In this document: positions 61,946 to 64,000 of the stretch, piece by piece
How the letters are laid out: every line of letters starts with the position of its first letter
Numbering within the stretch: position 1 is the stretch's first letter
Source: RYN-230 sp963768945
GTDB lineage: Bacteria > Actinomycetota > Actinomycetes > Streptosporangiales > Streptosporangiaceae
Assembly: GCA_963768945.1 (NCBI GenBank)
Contig: CAVYJW010000001.1
Location: forward strand, 372,001 to 436,000
Direction of reading: 5' to 3'
Length of the DNA: 64,000 nt
Notes under the pieces: generated by a model
What the model saw: the letters and a program-made list of their open reading frames with translations, nothing else
What the model was told of the DNA's origin: nothing
The model's database searches: none
Program-made: the position numbers and the translations under genes

Positions 61946-62814
61946 CGGCCCTGCACGAGACGGTCGCAGCCAAGCCGACGCCAGTTCCACGGTCACGCAG
62001 GGCAGGCAAGGGGCGTTATCGGTGGCTGCGGTTCGCGATCGTCCTGATCATCACGGCGATCGCCGTGGTCCCGGTGGCGGTCGTGGTGCTGCTCGCGCTG
62101 CGGCCTGCGGTGAACTCGACCAGCCACGCCGTGTTCACCTTCGCGAACATGACCAACATCTTCCGCAACACGGACACGCTGAGATGGCTGGGCAACAGCC
62201 TGGAGGTGACGCTGGCGACCGTCGTGGTCTCCGTCGCCGTCGCCGCCCCGGCCGGCTACGTGCTCTCCCGGGGGAGGAGCAAGGCAGTATCAGGTTATTC
62301 GCTGCTGCTGTTCATCGTGCAGTCGCTGCCGGTGATCACGGCGGTCATCCCGCTGTTCATCCTGTTCGCCAAGCTGCACCTGGTCGACAACCTGGTCGGC
62401 CTGGGCATCATCTACGTCGGAATCTCGATGTCGGTTGCCATCTGGATGATGGCTGCGTACATGGATTCCATCCCGGTGAGCCTGGAGCAGGCGGCGTGGA
62501 TCGACGGCGCCTCCGTCTTCCGCGGGTTCTACCGGATCGTGCTGCGCAACTCGCTGCCCGGCATCCTGTCCACGGCGATCTTCACCTACCTCGTGTCGTG
62601 GAATGACTACCTCGTGGCCCTCGTGTTCATCAGGACCGAGACCAAGTACACGCTCCCGCTCGGCGTGGAGTCGTTCTTCCAGCAGAACGTGACCGACTGG
62701 GGTGACGTCATGGCCGTCGCGGTGGTCATGATGGCCCCGCCCGTCATCGTGTTCGCCTGCCTGCACCGGTACTTCAGCGTCGGCGGCATCGGCGGAGCCC
62801 TGGCCGGCCAGTGA
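61942..62814 (+). CDS. ABC sugar permease, MalG-type
   Basis: A 290-residue partner of the MalF-type subunit. Helices start at FAIVLIITAIAVVPVAVVV; the EAA loop is EQAAWIDGASVFRGFYRIVL. GTG 61942 overlaps the upstream stop, and its own stop overlaps the GH3 start in the same GTGA manner, so transporter and hydrolase are made as one coupled unit. Confidence 0.93.
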   Translation: MTALHETVAAKPTPVPRSRRAGKGRYRWLRFAIVLIITAIAVVPVAVVVLLALRPAVNSTSHAVFTFANMTNIFRNTDTLRWLGNSLEVTLATVVVSVAVAAPAGYVLSRGRSKAVSGYSLLLFIVQSLPVITAVIPLFILFAKLHLVDNLVGLGIIYVGISMSVAIWMMAAYMDSIPVSLEQAAWIDGASVFRGFYRIVLRNSLPGILSTAIFTYLVSWNDYLVALVFIRTETKYTLPLGVESFFQQNVTDWGDVMAVAVVMMAPPVIVFACLHRYFSVGGIGGALAGQ

Positions 62815-64000
62815 CCACGCCGACGCATAGCAGCGACGCTATGAATGCTGCCGCCGGCCTGGCAGACGTAAGCACCCTGGACCTGGAAGCGAGGGTCAGG
62901 CTGCTGACCGGGGCCAGCATGTTCACGCTGTGGCCCGAGCCGGGCTTGGGACTGTCCGAGATGCGCATGTCCGACGGCCCGACAGGCGTGCGCGGCCTGC
63001 ATTTTCTCGGCGGTCGCGTGGTCGCGCTGCTGCCCAACGCAACGTTGCTGGCGTCAGCCTGGAGCGAGGACACCGCACGGGAGGCCGGGTTGATCCTCGC
63101 CGAGGAGGCGATGACCCAGCAGATCCACGTCGTGCTCGGGCCGACGATCAACCTGCATCGCTCCCTGCTCGGTGGCCGGCTGTTTGAGGCTTACTCCGAG
63201 GATCCACTACTCACCGGACGTCTGGCGGCGGCCTACGTCAACGGCTTGCAATCCGAGCACGTCGGCGCCTGCCTGAAGCATCTCGTGGCGAACGAATCAG
63301 AGACCGACCGGAATACCGTCAACAGCGTCGTCGGCGAAGCCACATTGCGGGAACTGTACCTGCTGCCCTTCGAGATCGCCGTCGAGGATTCCGGCCCGTG
63401 GGCGATCATGGCCGCCTATAACGACGTCAACGGCGTGCCCTCGACTGAGCAGCACCATGTGATCAATGAGATCGTGAAGGGCGAGTGGGGCTATTCCGGA
63501 CTGGTCGTATCGGACTGGTTTGCCACGAAGACCGCGGCGGCCGCGGCGAACGGCGGGCTCGATCTCGTCATGCCGGGACCCAACGGGCCATGGGGAGAGG
63601 CCCTCGTCCAGGCCGTCCGGTCCGGCGCGGTAGCCGAGGCTGTTATTGACGACCACCTGGGACGGCTGCTACGCCTGGCCAGCCGGACCGGCGCGCTCAG
63701 CCCCCCGCGCCGCTATCCAGCAGAACTGCCTGGACCGACAAGCCCGCAGCGCGTGGATGCCCTGACCCGCCTCGCGGCGCAGGGGATGACGGTCCTGGCC
63801 AACCGCGATTCGACCCTGCCGCTGGCACCCGGGGGGCGCATGGCCTTGATCGGCCGGCACGCGATCGAGACCATCTGCATGGGCGGCGGCTCAGCCCAGG
63901 TAAATCCGCCGCACCAGGTCAGCATCGCCGAAGGGCTGCGGACTCTGCTGGGTGACGCGTTGACCCTCACCGATGGCGTAGAGGTACGCCGGCGCCCGGT
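62811..64000 (+). CDS. Glycoside hydrolase family 3 (beta-glucosidase-like), 3' end off window
   Basis: About 396 codons are visible from GTG 62811. The GH3 barrel is clear: MSDGPTGVRG, LGPTINLHRSLLGGRLFEAY and YSEDPLLTG substrate-site blocks, CLKHLVANESE with the Lys-His pair, and LVVSDWFATK with the nucleophile Asp. The second domain has begun (MALIGRHAIETICMGGGSAQ). No signal peptide is seen, so it would act on imported glycosides in the cytoplasm, in keeping with the transporter genes to which it is coupled. The acid/base residue lies beyond the edge. Confidence 0.92.
   Translation, partial: MTTPTHSSDAMNAAAGLADVSTLDLEARVRLLTGASMFTLWPEPGLGLSEMRMSDGPTGVRGLHFLGGRVVALLPNATLLASAWSEDTAREAGLILAEEAMTQQIHVVLGPTINLHRSLLGGRLFEAYSEDPLLTGRLAAAYVNGLQSEHVGACLKHLVANESETDRNTVNSVVGEATLRELYLLPFEIAVEDSGPWAIMAAYNDVNGVPSTEQHHVINEIVKGEWGYSGLVVSDWFATKTAAAAANGGLDLVMPGPNGPWGEALVQAVRSGAVAEAVIDDHLGRLLRLASRTGALSPPRRYPAELPGPTSPQRVDALTRLAAQGMTVLANRDSTLPLAPGGRMALIGRHAIETICMGGGSAQVNPPHQVSIAEGLRTLLGDALTLTDGVEVRRRP

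Overview
This 64 kb window is very GC-rich chromosomal DNA from an actinomycete, most likely of the Streptosporangiales/Streptomycetales type. Indicators are a CvnC/CvnD (DUF742 plus small GTPase) pair, an AfsR/SARP-type regulator, SecA2, HelD, DUF5302, remnants of a DUF5753/DUF397 regulator pair, a Tat-exported sugar lipoprotein and frequent GTG/TTG starts. The exact taxon cannot be fixed from the sequence. No rRNA, tRNA, CRISPR array or insertion sequence was recognised.

Layout. 1-3749: a minus-strand aromatic meta-cleavage operon (extradiol dioxygenase running off the left edge, GntR regulator, carboxy-hydroxy-oxoadipate aldolase, and a long frame joining a DUF6282 metallohydrolase to a GalB-like hydratase). 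3888-5192: a short Rho paralogue. 5555-9230: conservon remnant, PPOX flavoprotein, PlsC-like acyltransferase, patatin, broken anti-sigma gene. 9277-10066: a toxin-antitoxin pair (ribbon-helix-helix/DUF5615). 10075-24458: housekeeping and metabolic genes (PEP-mutase family, SDR, AKR, hydrolases, DUF2071, DUF427), a frameshifted AfsR-like regulator, a DrrAB-type exporter and a D-2-hydroxyacid dehydrogenase.

24840-32826 is a defence-type island: a PaeR7I/XhoI-type restriction-modification pair, relics of a DUF5753/DUF397 pair, and a minus-strand operon of a HerA-like ATPase, a badly broken zeta-toxin gene and a conserved-looking 100-residue protein. 33008-41822: trehalose-phosphate synthase, HIT protein, DUF574 methyltransferase, FUSC membrane protein, phosphoglycerate dehydrogenase and an alpha/beta hydrolase. 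42024-43920: a second restriction-modification pair of NgoMIV type with a C5-methyltransferase. 44153-53286: SDR/TetR pair with a three-site operator, SecA2, HelD, GNAT, DinB, and a zinc-ribbon/HTH protein.

53547-64000 is a divergent glycoside-use locus. Rightward genes encode a Tat lipoprotein sugar-binding protein, two ABC permeases and a GH3 glycosidase that runs off the right edge. Leftward genes encode two Gfo/Idh/MocA oxidoreductases, two TIM-barrel isomerase-like enzymes, a degenerate oxidoreductase paralogue and an NAD-dependent epimerase. Together they suggest uptake of a glycoside, oxidation of its sugar, and cleavage or isomerisation inside the cell.

Two window-wide properties matter to any reader. 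Short tandem repeats repeatedly overlap gene ends, including the stop codon itself. At least ten reading frames are broken by one-base changes, mostly in G or C runs, so some genes called broken here may reflect sequence errors rather than biology.
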